Notes under the pieces: generated by a model | The model's input: only the letters and a program-made list of their open reading frames with translations | Told to the model about the DNA's origin: nothing | Database searches by the model: none | In this document: piece after piece, positions 35,310-49,974 of the stretch | Layout of the letters: the number at the start of each line of letters is the position of its first letter | Position numbering within the stretch: position 1 is the first letter of the stretch | Position numbers and translations under genes: made by a program | Source of the DNA: Isoetes taiwanensis | Lineage: Eukaryota; Streptophyta; Lycopodiopsida; Isoetales; Isoetaceae | Length of the DNA: 64,000 nucleotides | Reading direction: 5' to 3' | Assembly: GCA_021234155.1 (NCBI GenBank) | Contig: JAJEKV010000064.1 | Coordinates: 930,001-994,000 of the forward strand

Positions 35310-36600
35310 TAGGTGCTTCTCAAATGCGGCTCTAAAGAAAACTACATAAACAACGAAAAACAAAGTTTTCAGATAGGTAGTCATTGTTCTTTTTTATTGT
35401 TCTACAATTGATTAAAACTCATGCTTTAAAGCAAAGCACAAGTGAGTAAATTTACTCACTTGTGCTTTGTTTATATCTTAATATGCATTTTGGGAATTGA
35501 ACCCAAATAAATCCATTACGGATATGATGTTACAATAATCTTAAATATTGTGCATTACAAAAAAAATGTTGATAAATTATTTTCAAAGGAACTCCTGCTA
35601 TAACTAAAAGATGATCATCCATCAAGTTGATCATCCATCTCAGCCGTTCCTAAATGTTTATAAGACATTAAAAATTTTCCTTTTAAAGAAAAATCTTCTA
35701 ACTTTCTCGGACACCTAGGGAATAATGTCATGCTAAACCTAGTATTACATAAGAAAGTTCTGAAATTTAATAGTGTTCACCAAGCGATGGGGGCAAAACA
35801 AAGGGGGCCGACTAAGGAGGCAAACTCTACTGGTCACGGTCGAGTAGCCCCAACACATCAGCCAAGGAGCTCCTCTTGCTTCAAATAAATAAAAAGAATG
35901 CTTCAATGTATGAAGAGAAAAAAAATAGTGTAAGACTTTAAAATTTTTTGAACTAGTTCAAAGTAATATAAAGTAATATCGAAAAGATTAGTCTACCTTG
36001 GAAGCTCAAAACCGAATATCGGCCAGGAGATGCTAGGTAGCTAGCGAGGTACAAAAGCATGTCAAAAGAAAAGAAAACGAAAGGTAGAATATGCTTCATC
36101 ACGCCACATTCACCATCATAGAGTACTCTATCATAGCTAATCCGAACACGCCATTCGTATTTCAAACAGACTAAGATAAATATGAATAAGCTAGAAAAAT
36201 AACCAAGGCCGCTAGCAATAACACGGACATGAGTAAAAGTTGGATATCATGATTAAAAAGCTGGAGCAAAAAGCGCATTAGTTTCATCACTCCACTGCAT
36301 CTCTGCGTTTCTTAACAATGCGCAAAAAAAACTTAAACCTTATCGATAGTAGAAGCAAAGATGATAAAATTGAGAGTAGTATTGGCAAATAGATCGATGT
36401 GCCATCTAGCTCCTTGTTAACAAGAAATCAAAAGAATAGAAATCGAAGAATAGAAATGCAAATGCAAAAGAAAAACGACAAAAGTCTCCCAACAAGAACT
36501 ACGGTGATGCTCTACTCTGCTTATTCCGAACACAAAAGTGAACAAAGCGGCAACCAAAGCCATAATCTCTCCACAACTTAGGGCCAAAAAGAAATCTGAA
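35310..36600. other. No recognisable gene
   Basis: AT-rich sequence, with no transposon domain, RNA gene or strong repeat seen. Open frames are short and compositionally like chance. Confidence 0.5.
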
Positions 36601-36609
36601 ATCTATAGC

Positions 36610-37862
36610 CGATTCTGGCTGGGGCGACACTTGAACGCTTGGCGGCTCGGCCATATTGCCCTAGCCTAATCGTTCTTTGGTTGCATCATCGTCGACCAAG
36701 GCTTCCCACATTCACTTACTGGGGGGAGGTAGAGGTGGCTCCGACCTACAAGTACTTGGGATTGAGTTCTCAACTACCACTCATTGGGATGCAGCTATCA
36801 GTTTGCGGGTCCCGGGGGTTGGAAGCATTGTATGCCATGCAGACACCTGACCACAAAGCGAGTTGTATGCACGGGGCCACCCGGTCACATTTGTTTGGGC
36901 CTTGCTTGAGGCGGTCCTTTTGTATGGGGCAGAAATGCGGGTCGGTTATATCCTCAACACCTGGAATGACCTCGGCAGGTGCAAGAAGGCCTTCTTGGCG
37001 CGGGCCCCGGTGGTGAAGTCCACGCCTCGCACCGCATCCTACTCCGGAGGCGGGCTTTCTACCCCTTCAACGGGCATTAACGCCATGTCGTTTACTTCCA
37101 AAGGTGGTCGCTATGGCTTTATACACGCTTGCCCCACCTTGCTTTGGCCGCGGCGATGGGTCCCCAACGTCCCAAATCTGGCGGAAAAAGATAAACAAAC
37201 TCGGTGGTTCTCCGGGGTGTGCTAGCATAAGCGATGCATCGGTCGGGCGAAGAAAGATCGCTGAGGCACTTAAAGCGTACCCTAGATGCTACTTTCCCGC
37301 CACAGCTTCGGGATCGCAGGTCAGCGCATGTTAGGCGGCACACTATCCGAGAACAAGTCAATCCTAGGCTCACAAGAGGCCCACACGCATTTGTACACCC
37401 AACCCATGAAGAAGCTTGACTTATAGCTTCCATTCGCGCGGTACATCGCCTACATTGAAGCAGGTGTTGGCCAGGGGAACCGCGAACAAAGGCTTTTGGG
37501 TGTTGCCACAGAGGCGCGATTGAGGATGAATGTTATACCCCTCTGGTCACCTTGACATTTGCCCATATCCAGAAGGCGTATGTTGGACATTACTGAGTGC
37601 TGTCATGCCTCCATGAGGTTATGGATCTACGGACTTCGTTGTAATCCCTGAGGATGGTATATTGAACTGTCCTATGCAATTGTACAGTGTGCCGATGCTT
37701 ATTAATGCTAAGATCTTTCCCTCGAAAACCCTTGGCTTCCCCGGTTTAATCCCGATTAGTAATAAACTTTGTCGCTTTCTCTTGTTTGGGTCCCATAGGC
37801 CAATTGGTCTCCGTGGGCGCTAAAAACCTATTTCTATTCTATTCTATTCTATTCTATTCTTT
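36610..37862 (+). mobile_element. Plus-strand LINE fragment: RT thumb to (ATTCT)n tail
   Basis: The left part reads PTYKYLGLS and then GLEALYAMQ (about 36,745-36,845), the same Y-K-Y-L-G-L...G-L-K-A-L-Y-A-M-Q spacing as the thumb region of the other LINEs here. The middle continues in broken frames through 37,016-37,400. From 37,406 on it matches 1-463, ending in (ATTCT) units at 37,830-37,862. It is 5'-truncated, lacking endonuclease and the catalytic RT. Frames are interrupted, with CTG/CAG scarce. Confidence 0.7.
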
Positions 37863-37929
37863 GTTGCGGAATAAATTCCGCCAATCAACCCTTTTTCCGG
37901 ATCGATGGCGTGGATAAATCTCAACTATT

Positions 37930-40510
37930 CGTCGTTTAAAACTATTCCGGTAGGAATTTCAATTTTCTTTTTATTGATTAAAATGGATTGGTCAGAATAT
38001 AATAGGCCCAAAAAAAATGGATTTGAATGTTTATTTAATGAAAGTTTGCCGCCGCGCTCTTTATTAGTTTTCTTGGATCATTGGATCTCAACATATTGCT
38101 AGAAATATGCTAAATTTAGGGTTGAGGAATATACCACCTCGTGCCCATGTATAAAATAATGCTCCCCATCAATGCAAACAATACATACAAAATACTTGTT
38201 AAAAAAGAGCAATACATGGCCCCGAACCATTGCAAAATAAACTTAAAATGGAAGCAGAGCAAATGTAGAAATGAAAGCTTTTGGATGCCTTGAAAAAAAT
38301 TGTGCCCGTTCATGCAATCCGCTCATGACATTGCCAATTCCTTCAAAAGACTTTTGCTTTCTCCTTATCAGACAACAATATTAGGAAGTTGTTCGAGATT
38401 AGGGCACAAAAACCCATTTTTGCATATTTGTTTGGAAAGTTTAAATCATTATTGAAAAATCCCAACTCAAGCGATGATGCTACAATAAAAAGTCTGTGAC
38501 AACCAAAAGAAGACATCACCAACATAAAATTGCAAAATATAACCTTTGGGGTTTAGCTCTTGGATACTAAAAAGATGAAAAGGCGCAAAAAAACCCATTG
38601 AAAATGGTGCAGAATAACATACCTAATCCTAGAGCTGCAAAACACTCATTTATACACAACACCACAAAACATCATCTAATGGAACATGTGCCAATAGTCA
38701 TATTTTTTGTCAACTTGATCCAGCATACATTCATAGACGTTAGTCTCTTTGCACGAGAACAAATAAAAAGTTTGTACTACCAGCTCCAAACAAGGTCCAA
38801 AAAAATAGATGGATGGTATAATTCCAACATCTAAAAACAAAAAGATATTAAGGTTGACGCATAACGCATAACGACAACCGTACCTATAAACCAAAAAGGT
38901 GGTTAAAAGGGAGAGCTTTAAACTGCATCAGCTTGAAAAATTTTGAAATGCTATGAAGACAAGATGAAATTGACATCCAATTGTGCACCAGTCTCAAAGC
39001 AAACAATCTCTTGAAAATCTCAACACAATTCAATGTCAATGCATGAAGTCACTCACTATAAACATAACATTACCACAACTACATAATCATGACATGGTGC
39101 AATATCAAGCTCAAACCTACTAATGTATATGTCAAATGCCTATTTGATTTGGCCCTGAAGCCAGAACAACTTTCTATATCAAACAATTTTGGTAAGTTTT
39201 TTGGCGTCTTATTCATTTTCCACACCTCACATGAAAACGCAAGGGAGTAATTTATCTAATGGGGTCCATGATTTTTCTAAATGGATGGGTCCTTGATTTT
39301 CCCAAATGGATGGGTCTTATTCACTCAAGAAAACCCTTTTTCAAAAAATTGGTCTAGTCATTTTCTATTTAAAGTGCATAAAATGCTTAGTCATCATATG
39401 ACATGCCACACCATCCAAAGGAATGCCATGTCACCATGGAGAAAAAAATGTTTTTTCTTTAAGTTGCCAAATTGTTCCGCGGCACATTTTCATTTTTCCA
39501 CTTCTTCATATTTTGCCATCTCACCATATTTGCCACCTCACCATACTCATGCCATGTCATCTCATGATTTTTGTGATATACCACTTTCAAAGAAAAAAAA
39601 AATTTGCTTGCTCTTTTATGCCACCTCATCATTTCTAAAGGCTATAGCATTGCCACGCACCTTGTCCATACCATTCCACTCGCATTGTCACTGCACCAAC
39701 GGCAAATTTCGACCACAACAACATGCTAAAACCTAAGGCATCGCCAGATTCACTGTGATTTGGCACACCATGTCATTACATATGTGGGGGTGGGGTTTGT
39801 TTTTGTTTTTTAGGGAGGGGCATGTGAGATTTAGGGGCACTAACAAGAAAACCTACTTATCTCACTAAACAAAGACCTTTTTCATAAAAAATGGCCTATT
39901 ATTTTCTATCTAAAGTGCATAAAAATGCTTAGTCATCACGCGACATGCCATGCTATCCAAAGAAAATGGCATGTCACCATGGAGAAATATGTTTTTAAAT
40001 GTTGCCAAATTATCTATGCACATTCTTCATTTTACCACCCCTTCTGTATTTTCCCACCTTACCATCCTCATACCATATCATCTCCCATCATTTTGCATAT
40101 AGTAGTCTTGTTGCCTCATCATTTCTAGTGCCATATCATTACCATGTCACCTTATGTACCACTATTCTCGGGCTTTGCATTGCCACTCGACACCAACAAA
40201 CCAATGCAAACACAACTTGCAAAAAAACTAAGGCCAACAATCCATCACCGTGGGGAAGACATTAGGTGCAACTGGGAAAGGTCACTCGAAACTTGTTTGG
40301 GGTTTGCCTTCCGTATGACCTCCCCTCGGAGGTCAGAGGCGTATAAGGTGCTAAACGCTGCTTCGAAATGGGAAAAGGTTGCCACCAATGCGTCGGTATG
40401 GGCGTCATTAGAAAACCCAAGTATTTGCCTATTCTGACAAAGATAGGGGCTCCAAATGGCGATTTTGACTTTGCCATTTTCTCCAAGAAGAACAAAAGTA
40501 GCTCATGCCC
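37930..40510. other. AT-rich spacer, counterpart of 540-3,130
   Basis: It contains the second copy of the hydrophobic minus-strand frame (38,116-38,525, split in two), the two-unit direct repeat (39,320-39,740 and 39,858-40,235) and the short unknown segment 40,240-40,510, where a plus-strand frame of 97 codons reads ...SEAYKVLNAASKWEKVA. No known gene. Confidence 0.45.
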
Positions 40511-40619
40511 AATACATTTGTAGTAAAAGTAAAAAGTAAAGTAAAGTAAATATATTCACTATCTCATAGAGACCCTACTGGTCTAGAGACGAATCCATCG
40601 AAAAGAAACATAAAGGTGC

Positions 40620-43610
40620 TACAAAATGAGGGACAAATCAGTCCACTGGCATTTGAAAAGAAATCCTCACGAACTTGCCATATCTCCTCAAGGAGAGATG
40701 CAAGTGACCGCTGCGAATCAAAATCAGATATACATTTCAAAGATCCAGGCTTTCAATCCATGACGATCTCTATGGTCAGATATACCGATAGGCACAAGAA
40801 AATGATGTTCATCTTCAACTTCTTAGAGCCACAAACTTCACATGTTCTCCCGTCCCTAGGAATTCACGCCATCGCCCACACTCAATTCATAGGTGATGGG
40901 AGCTAACCTCATCCCACAAATCAAGTGTTGGTGTGCTCCTAGGTAAAATGATCAAGGAGATATTGCCGCATGTGTAGGTGACCATAGGATTAATCCTCGC
41001 TTATAGAATTCCATTTTTCCTTTATGATTTGCCCATATTTTATCAAGAACTTTTAACCTCTAATCCATTCTGTCCCTTTCCGATTTGTGTAGGCATATCT
41101 CCATTGAGATGCTCACTGCTTGTTTCTAATACCTTATAATGCAATCTATCCGGACGCTAGAGATTGAACTCTAAGTACATATATCTTATAAATTGGCAAG
41201 AGCTCCGCTTCTAAAGGCAATATTCCCGCTTCTCGCAGTAAAGATCGCATTGGGTACGAGTTTTAGAGTTTAAAGCTCATCCATCGTAAAGCCGCTTCGC
41301 ATGCATTCAATGCTTTTCCCATTTCTTATGATAGCCCCCTCGTCCCTATACTTGGCAAACCATATAGGGCCATTGGTTGCACGAAAGTTTCTATACAATT
41401 AATGGTGGCGATAGTCCAACCCCCACAATTGAATTGTACAGACGACATTTTGCCCAGATTCCGGGGCCAGTGCTCTTCGGCCAGATTTACTCTTTTGCCC
41501 ATCGCAACATTCCATGTATAAGTATCTCAAGTATCTCTAGGCCCAAATATTGAATTATATACATGTTCCACCACCTATCCGGCATAGTATAAATTATATA
41601 CTTTTCTAGTACCAAACACCATGACTTTTGTCTTTCCAGATTTACGCCATCTCTCGAAGCTCATAAAACCTTTTCAATACATTTAGATGTTTTTGCAAAC
41701 CCGTCTCTGTGATCGCGTAATAAGAACTATATCATCCGTGATAGAGCAAAGAGTTGTACTAAATATCTATAATAAATGCCCTCCAAGTAATTTTTCTTAA
41801 GCCACTCTTCAAGCTCATCAATGTATACCCAAAGAGCGCTGGTGATGCCGACAATCTTGCTTCACTCCAATGTTGCTAATAATTTGCTTATTTGATTTCT
41901 CACTTAAAGGAAAACAAAGCCGACAATTACCTTGTCATATAGGCGCCGCAAACATGGCTCTTATTTCACGCCGACCCCAAGATCCTCCAAACGCCGCATT
42001 AGCTTGTTTCGTGGAACCAGACAAAGGCCTTTATGGAAAATCAACGAAGCACGCATAAGTAGCTTTATCCCCGCTTTTGAATCTTCTATAAGCTCTCCTA
42101 TAACTAACAAATGATCAAGGGTAGAGTACCCAATTTAAAACCCGCTTTGTGCACGCGGTTCGAGATTGTTATTTTCCGTACCATTTTGAAAGTTTTGCTC
42201 TAGCACTATCCCAAATAACTTTGCCATGGTAATCGCTTTATCATTATTGTGCGATAATTATTTACATCCCGCTTATCTCCCCTTTGTGGATGGGGACAAT
42301 TCAATAACTTACAATCCGAGGAAAACGAATGCCATAGTCAATTAAATGTAATTAGCTATTTCAATAATCATTTGATCTCCAAAGACATCTAAGCAACTCT
42401 ACTTTAAGCCCCCGATGCATCCGCAGCCTTTGCCATTTGCCATTTTCAGATACCTCGTAAACATCCTTTGTTGTGATAAGCTCGATCAAAAAACACCCAC
42501 CAGCCTCAATATCTTGTGCATTGTCTTTATAGTACGTGTTTTGATATGTGTATACATTTGCTCTCGTCCACCTCGGCCCTACCGCGGATTTTGTGCATTC
42601 ATATGCTTCCAAAATTCTGGGCGGATGGCATATCGACCTTATCATATAACTCGCTTTGTATTTTTAACATAAAGGCCCTCTTTTTTCTTTTTAGCATTCC
42701 CCTTATATTCTTAAATGCGCTTTCCTGACCCCTTCATGCCCTTCGCAGATTTTTCCTTGCCACCGACATTCATTATCAAACTAGAGTCTATCTTTCTTCC
42801 TTTTCGGAGTTAAAGATGAGAAAACAAGTTTTGGCCTCTAGCACTTTATTCTTGAATACTGCCCGCTCCACATGATCCTCGCTAAGGTACCCAATTGTCA
42901 AAGAGCTATTTTACCTCTTTTACATACTTTCGCTTATCTAGTATAGTTCAGCAGAAGAAAGGAGCTACATCTCGGCTTTGCTTTTTTTACCGGTTTCCCA
43001 TACCATTGATTATATTATCTTATGTATGTACATTTCCATTCTCAGGCCAATTATATGCCGTGCCTCGACTTCCTCCATCCATAAAGGATCCTGGTTCTTC
43101 CTGTAGAAACCAAGAGGCTTGCAAATCTTTAATGCGTGCATTAAAATCTCCTCCTAATAATGATGCATCCTTCTTGAGAAAAAAAAATTTGCAATATCTT
43201 GGCTCGATATATAAATGGGTCTTCTCTAAAGCCCATCCCGGTTATATATATTAGCAAAATGCAAGGCCGTGCAAAATAGCACAAAGCCAAAAAATCTTAA
43301 GTGAACCGCTTATCTCAAACCATGCATATTGTAAAAAATCACATACCTTAATAAGTTTAATCCGTGAGCAATGTCCTGCCTCGCATAGCAAAGTTAATCC
43401 TCCCTCACCTCGCCCAAAACCTCGTTGATCTTATTTTGCTCGTGGGCTAGAAGTTCCATTATAACCCTTAAGTTCTCGCAGTTCATTTGTTTCATGTGCC
43501 CATGTCTCTACTAGTAACAAATAAATCTATTTTCTCAATAAAATCATGTGCACTAATAGCTTTGAATTCGTGAAAACCTCCAATATTCCGTTTATACAAG
43601 CCCGTAGGGT
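40620..43610 (-). pseudogene. LINE-a ORF2, copy 2 (heavily frameshifted)
   Basis: Endonuclease, RT and knuckle are only recognisable by alignment to 3,230-6,222; no frame longer than about 95 codons survives. GCCTGCATTCC of copy 1 reads GCCCAGATTCC here, and TGCCTGCATTTAC reads GGCCAGATTTAC. The density and type of change point to sequence error rather than decay. Confidence 0.7.
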
Positions 43611-43619
43611 CACTAATTC

Positions 43620-44625
43620 CTACTTACTTCTTGGCACAAATTTGCTATTGGTAAGAATAAATTACCTCATCTCGGATGAATGCCCTCGGACCCTCTCAAG
43701 GCATGTTCTTTTACTTTGTTCCATTCCTCCTCCATAATTCGAAAATACCCTAAAAGTTAGATCATGATCCGACCCATATATTCTTATAATCTTTGAGATT
43801 TGTACGATGCACAAGACTCTCGCTTTGCCTCGGTGTTTGCAAATTTTATAATAATGGGCCTAGGCTTGCCGCCATTTTACCAACTCAGTAAGCTCAATCA
43901 ATCAAGGGTTCACTTAAAAACATAGTAGATTGGAAAAAATCCTACTACATTCTTAATTTCTTCGTTTTTTGCTTCTTCTATACCAGACAATTTCAGATTA
44001 CATGCTTTGCGTTCTCTAGCTTCTTTCTCCTCAAAAAAAAAACCCGGAGCAACGTCTTCTGATTGGAACTCTCCATTTCCATAAGCTTCTGTTGGCTGAA
44101 CTGTTTCCAAAATTGTCTTGAGATCCTTTCCCTATGTCTTTTGTAATTCAATTAACTTTCTGTTCTGATCTTCTAATTGCATCACTCTTGCCTTGGTTTC
44201 TCTTAATTCCTCTAGAAGGTAATGCAGAAGATCAAATTGGCTAAAATCGAAAGGCCTACCTCCAGGTGTCATCGCATGAATAGGATGAATGTGTGTTGGG
44301 ACACCTGAGGATTCAGCAGGAGTCGATGCTGCCACAGCAACCGCAGGACTTGCAAGTCCAATTCCAGATGCTGCCACCATCGGAACTTTTCCTCCGGTCT
44401 GTTTTTTCTTCTCTCTTTGCATACTGGGTTCTCTGATGTCCACTGCGGAATACCCCATGTAGAAAACGAGCTCGGGGGGGGGGGAGGGCATTATCATAAG
44501 GCTTCCCGGAGGAAAACTGCCAGAAAGGCCACCTCGTAAACATTTTTGGGGTCCATCTCCGGGCTTGCCCTCTCGTGAGGTAGGTAGCCAAGAAAGTCCC
44601 TCGGCCTTGTTCGACTTGAAGAAGG
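43620..44625 (-). pseudogene. LINE-a ORF1, copy 2
   Basis: The N-terminal half (44,600-44,132) reads through about 150 codons: a Ser/Pro/Ala-rich start, IHPIHAMTPGGRPFDFSQFD, then LLHYLLEELRETKARVMQL, a likely coiled coil. A stop, TAG at about 44,130 (CCCTATGTC on the plus strand, shared by both copies), separates it from the RRM part (44,110-43,910, RACNLKLSGIEEAKNEEI). The C-terminal domain (43,860-43,620) is shifted by CTG/CAG damage. As the shared stop is in both copies, it is probably genuine. Confidence 0.65.
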
Positions 44626-45205
<580 letters not shown>

Positions 45206-45264
45206 GGGGAGGGAGGGAGGGAGGGAGGGAGGGAGGGAGGGAGGGAGGGAGGGATGGATGGATG

Positions 45265-45357
<93 letters not shown>
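45206..45357. repeat. (AGGG)n(ATGG)n(ATAG)n array, copy 2
   Basis: SINE tail array as at 7,827-7,990, with more AGGG and fewer ATGG and ATAG units. Confidence 0.9.
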
Positions 45358-45358
<1 letters not shown>

Positions 45359-45564
45359 ATGAATTTTAACGTCACGCCCACTAGGGCAAAGATCCAACCT
45401 GACATGTGACCGCACACCACACTACATTGTTCATTGGGCCCCGCCTCAACCACTTTACATTGCTATGTGGATTTTGACACCCAATTCGGAGTGCGATTCT
45501 CCAAGGTCCCGGAACTTCGAGACCTATAGTTGCAAGAACTAGTGTGTTACCACTAGATCAAACC
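45358..45564 (-). mobile_element. tRNA-derived SINE, copy 2
   Basis: Same element as 7,991-8,198, A and B boxes included. Its differences fall at CAG/CTG: GGCAGCATCCAACTGG reads GGCAAAGATCCAACCTG. The head ends at AAACC against AAACACG in copy 1. Confidence 0.8.
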
Positions 45565-45600
45565 GAGAGAGAGAGAGAGAGGGAGAGAGAGAGAGAGAGA
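45565..45600. repeat. (AG)n array at LINE-c copy 2 3' junction
   Basis: Short AG run with one GGGAG interruption before the ATGAAATG tail of LINE-c. Confidence 0.9.
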
Positions 45601-45689
45601 TGAAATGTATTACGTCTATAGGAGGCCTCTCAGCCCTATCGGGCGACAAGTGTTACAAATCACAATAAAACAAAGAGATGAGTCTCCTA

Positions 45690-48600
45690 GTCCTCATCTA
45701 AATCCTCACTCTCACTCATATACTCATCATCATCTATTAAAACATTTAGACTTTTAGTATATGTTTCTCTAAAGTCTAATGCTTCTACAATATATGCACC
45801 TATCTTATCTCACCGCTTTCAATGAGAAAACATATCAAGATCATATGCTATTATGTCATGCCGGGCTCTTATCGAAGTATATGTTTGGGCACTTTAATAA
45901 AAAGTGTTCTTCATCTTCTACATCATCATCACTACGACTTTGCAAGTCCGCATTGTTCGTGGGAATTTTCTGCCCCATCTTCCAATTTCCACTCCCAATC
46001 GATGTGAACTAAGACGATCCCGCATATAGAATGTCTTTTCTTAATTGATATGTTATCCTTCAAGTAGCCGCTACTTCGGATCGGATTCATGATTTGCCTA
46101 TATAGGATCATCTTGGTTTTAGGACTCCGCCCGCAGTTTAGCTTTCACCTTCAAATGTATCCATTGTCCGAAGCTTATTCTCATGCACTAAAACCGAAGT
46201 CTTCCCGCCAATGTCCCATTTAAGGAGCCAATTTTTCACATCCGCAAAACCATCCCTTATGCTCACTAGCCATCATAGACTTATACGGAAGTCTTGTGCT
46301 TTTCATCTTACGCACCTTCCTAAAATATCTAATGCATCTAAGAATAGCTTCCCCTTCAAGAGACATGAACCGGATTCAGCTAGCATCATCGAGGGTTATG
46401 GGTCCCGTACCTTGACACCCAATTCTAGGCGTAAGAATCTTTTCAAAACCTGCTCAATGTCTCCCCATAGGCACTGTGGTAGACTCGGGCCCCAAATCTC
46501 ACAACCATACAACACCACAGTTTGCACCAGTGATTGAAAAAGTCTCATTTTAAGCTGCCATGACCATAGAAAAATCCTTCTGCACATGCTTTGCATAGCA
46601 TACAATGCCTTCAAATCCGCCTTCAACCCGTTGAGTAATGCAAGCATTCCATTTGTGATTCCCCGCATAACTAATCCCAAATATTTATAAGCATCACACG
46701 CCTCAATATTGCTGCCCTTGAATTTAAACCTCGATTCTTGCTTAAGAGCACCAACCGGCATAATGTTAGTCTTTTCAAGATTCACTTGCATGCCCGTTGT
46801 GTCACGTAAATCTGCCAAGCTGTCCAAAAGTTGTTTGCATGTGTTCTCGTGTCCTTGCAAAATCACCACATCATCTGCATACATTAGTAATTGGATCACA
46901 TATCCATTTAGATCTACCCCCAGCACTATTCCATTGATCCATTCCTCAAGGCCATCAATGAACAGCCCAAACAATGTCGAGGACATTGGGCACCCTTGCT
47001 TAACTCCGGCATTACTTACAACACAATCCTCGGACATCTAAGCATAGGGAAAGGATAATTTGGACCGAGAACCTTTCATATATAGCACACGCCCGCTTGC
47101 CTTAAGTGTTTGGGTACTTTTATCTTTTCCATCCGTTCCCGTAGTAGCTTAGCCCTCGGTACCTTATCAAAAGCCTTTCTAAAGTCAATAAAAGAAACAT
47201 ATACGGGCTTTTTCGTACCTTTAACAGAGTCAAATATGGTCTTCAATGTGAGCAAATGATCTGTTGTGGATCGATTTGGCCTAAATCCTGCTTGAGTTTC
47301 TGCACGAGCCTTATGTTCTTCCGCCCACTTACTAATCTTCTTCTCCAAAATTGTGGCCAATAGTTTTGAGAACACACTACTCACCATAAGTGTTCTATAA
47401 TTATTTGCCTCCGTTTTTGGTCCACTCTTATGGATAGGGACTACTCGGTTCTTTTGCCACTCAGTGGGAATTCCCTCCTTCATGGCAGCAGTAAACATAT
47501 TAGCAATAAGCACATGGAGATCCAGTGGTGGCCCATTTCGGATGCTCCGCGATAACCCGTATATGTCTCTTTGCTTTTCCATTAGCAAGTTGAGCAATGC
47601 CTTCAATTATATATCATCCTCCGTGAAGGCTAAATCAGATCTGATTTTTCCATACGCAACAACACTACTATCATAATATAGTTTGGCAACATGATTGTAT
47701 AAATCCATGGCCTCAAGCGGAATCTCTGATTGTTTTTTGCTTTGCAGCTTGCTCCAAAAGTGTTTAGGCTCATCTAGATAATGATCTACGAGCGTCTCTT
47801 GCTGCCTCTTTATGAATTTTCGTTTCTTCATCCTTACCAAACTTCTATATTTCTTTTTTAGTGTTGGCTTCTCTTCTTGGACACATCTATGGAGCAGTTT
47901 TTACGGCTGCGCACTCATGGTCAAACCATGAGTTGCATTTAAGCCCTTTCTCGACTCTAGATGAAGTAAAGCTTTGCTTTCGACCCCCCTCAAGAATCTT
48001 ATGTATATTTGCAGACCGATACTTTGTAGCATTTCCATCCCAGCTCATGCACTTAATCATATCTTCTACCTTCGCGTTCAAAAAGGCCAGCCCGCTTTTG
48101 GATTAAGCCTCACCGGATTGGTTCCCTTTATTGTTTTTGGTACATCCTCGTTCTTAATGGGCAGCAACAAATCGTAAGGGCACATGATCGTATTCTATGT
48201 ACTCCTCTAGAACCATAAAATCATTAATTTCTTCCAAAGGTTTGATCTGAAGCAATCACATAATCAACCACGCTTCTTCCTCTACATGTGTGTGTCTGAC
48301 GATTGAGGGAACTTAGCAATCCCATTGCATATAAGAAGCCCGCCATCGCAAAGTGCGAGATTGAGAAGTTTGTCTTCCCCGGACCGAAAGTGACCACGGT
48401 ATCATCCGATTCCCTATACCATCCGTGGTGCCTTCAAATCTGATTCTTCCATTGTTTCTAGCCATAAAGGATCACAATTGCCCAGATATGTAGTTGCTTG
48501 CTTATTTCCCGCCCCGCAATTAAAATCTCCTACTATTATGACATTTCCCTTATCTTGATATCTCATGATATCTTGTTCAAGCTCAAAACATGTCTTCTCC

Positions 48601-48979
48601 ATTAGCATCCGAAGTTCGGTATGCTTGCTTATGCCGTGGTGCAAAGCAACATGTTTGCTACATAGAATGTGTTAACTCCTTGAATTGTGAACCAAATATA
48701 TTGGTGATTAGGATCTTTTAACACCATGTATCGATCTCTAAATGCTTCTCTCACATAGCATGCAACTCCTCCATTGCCGTTATCTCCATCTCTGAATCTA
48801 TGATTATATACTGAGTAAACATTCTCAAATCCTTCAATTTCTGGTAGCTCAAAAAGATCATGCTCTTTTGTCTCTAGAAAACATATTACATCAGCTTGTG
48901 CAATTACTTCTTGCATACTAAGAATCTTATCAACAGTAAGTCTATTTATATTCCAAACTATTATTCTGAGGGCCTCCAC
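45690..48979 (-). pseudogene. LINE-c ORF2, copy 2 (broken)
   Basis: The endonuclease frame 48,979-48,629 starts MEALRIIVWNINRL and keeps FLETKEHDL and GGVACYVREA; GDFNCGAGN follows in the 48,644-48,414 frame. The reverse transcriptase is in two frames. 47,606-47,076 has NRVVPIHKSGPKTEANNYRT, AGFRPNRSTTDHLL and SFIDFRKAFDKVPR. 47,037-46,396 has GVKQGCPMSSTLFGLFIDGL, LLMYADDVVI and the thumb DAYKYLGLV...GLKALYAMQSM. Breaks lie near 47,040-47,080, 47,600, 48,000-48,400 and 48,720. In several of these copy 1 is clean, so the two copies complement each other. Confidence 0.8.
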
Positions 48980-48985
48980 GCTTCC

Positions 48986-49965
48986 CTATTCTTCAATGAA
49001 AGCTTTACCTTTCTTCCAAGTGACCTTCTTATTCTGTGCTTTCGCTTCTTTCACCTTCTCAAGTTCTTGTTTTTTCAATACCATCTGCTCTTTTGTTAGA
49101 TCATCATTAATCCAGATGGATTTATCTTTCAACTTGTATCTGTTTTTAATCACAGCAAACCTTGCATCTCTATTCAAAAATCTAACAAGGACATGTCTAG
49201 TATATGTACCTTTCCTTCCAATGCGAAAAGCCTCTGTAATGCCGCTGTTCTGCACTCCTAGCTCCTCCGTCAATAGTTTCTCAACAATGCACATTGTATT
49301 CTCATTCTCGCCTCCATCAGCCCTACAATACGAAGATTCATTGACCTTTGCTTCTGTTCTTGCTCTTCCATATATGCTTGAATTGACGCAACAAATCCAA
49401 ATCTGCGGGCTCAGAATGTATAACGACTCATTTCTGATTTTTTCGATTTGCTCCTTTAGCTGCCTTGTCGTCTCTTCGCCATCAGCTTTAATTTTATCTA
49501 GTGTCTGCTGTTGCACATCCAGCATTGGCCGACCTTGTGTTTCAAGTCTCACTGCCTCTATTTCCTCTTTCATTTTTGCATTCTCCTGACGAATCTCTTC
49601 AAAAGCTATCTGAAAATCATTGTGTAGCGATATCTTTACCTCCTTTATCATATCTTGCATCACGGTATTCATGAACTCCTTCAGAAACTCCTTTTTGAAC
49701 TCCTTCAGCATCGTCTTCATACTATCTGCCATTACATTCAGCATTTTCTTCTGAAAGGCCTTGTCTTGCTTGGATAGCATATCCTCAGGGTCGGAACTTT
49801 CCACCTCGGACTCTACATCTGTGCCTTTGTCAGATTCCGATTCATCACTCCCACATTTTTCTTGAGGGGTACATTTTTTGACTCGTGCCTCTGCAGCAGA
49901 AGGTCGTGGACCTTGGTGGAAGATCCCCCATCTCGCTTCTTCTTGGCCACCTTGGTAGCGCCCAT
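48986..49965 (-). CDS. LINE-c ORF1: coiled-coil, RRM-type RNA-binding protein
   Basis: This is the cleanest LINE ORF1 in the window: 272 open codons from 49,804, extended in another frame to a better start, MGATKVAKKKRDGG, at 49,965. It probably binds element RNA in the cytoplasm and escorts ORF2. Seen in order: a basic N-terminus, long Lys/Glu-rich helices likely to form a coiled coil (MKTMLKEFKKEFLKEFMNT, then QENAKMKEEIEAVRLETQG), an RRM-like part (MCIVEKLLTEELGV, ITEAFRIGRKG, TRHVLVRFLNRDARFAVIKN) and the C-terminal motif KSIWINDDLTKEQ typical of L1-like ORF1. The start lies only about 10 bases from the CT array, so almost no leader exists. ORF2 begins a few bases after its stop. One frameshift near 49,805-49,815 remains between start and main frame. 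Confidence 0.8.
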
Positions 49966-49974
49966 CTTCCCGCC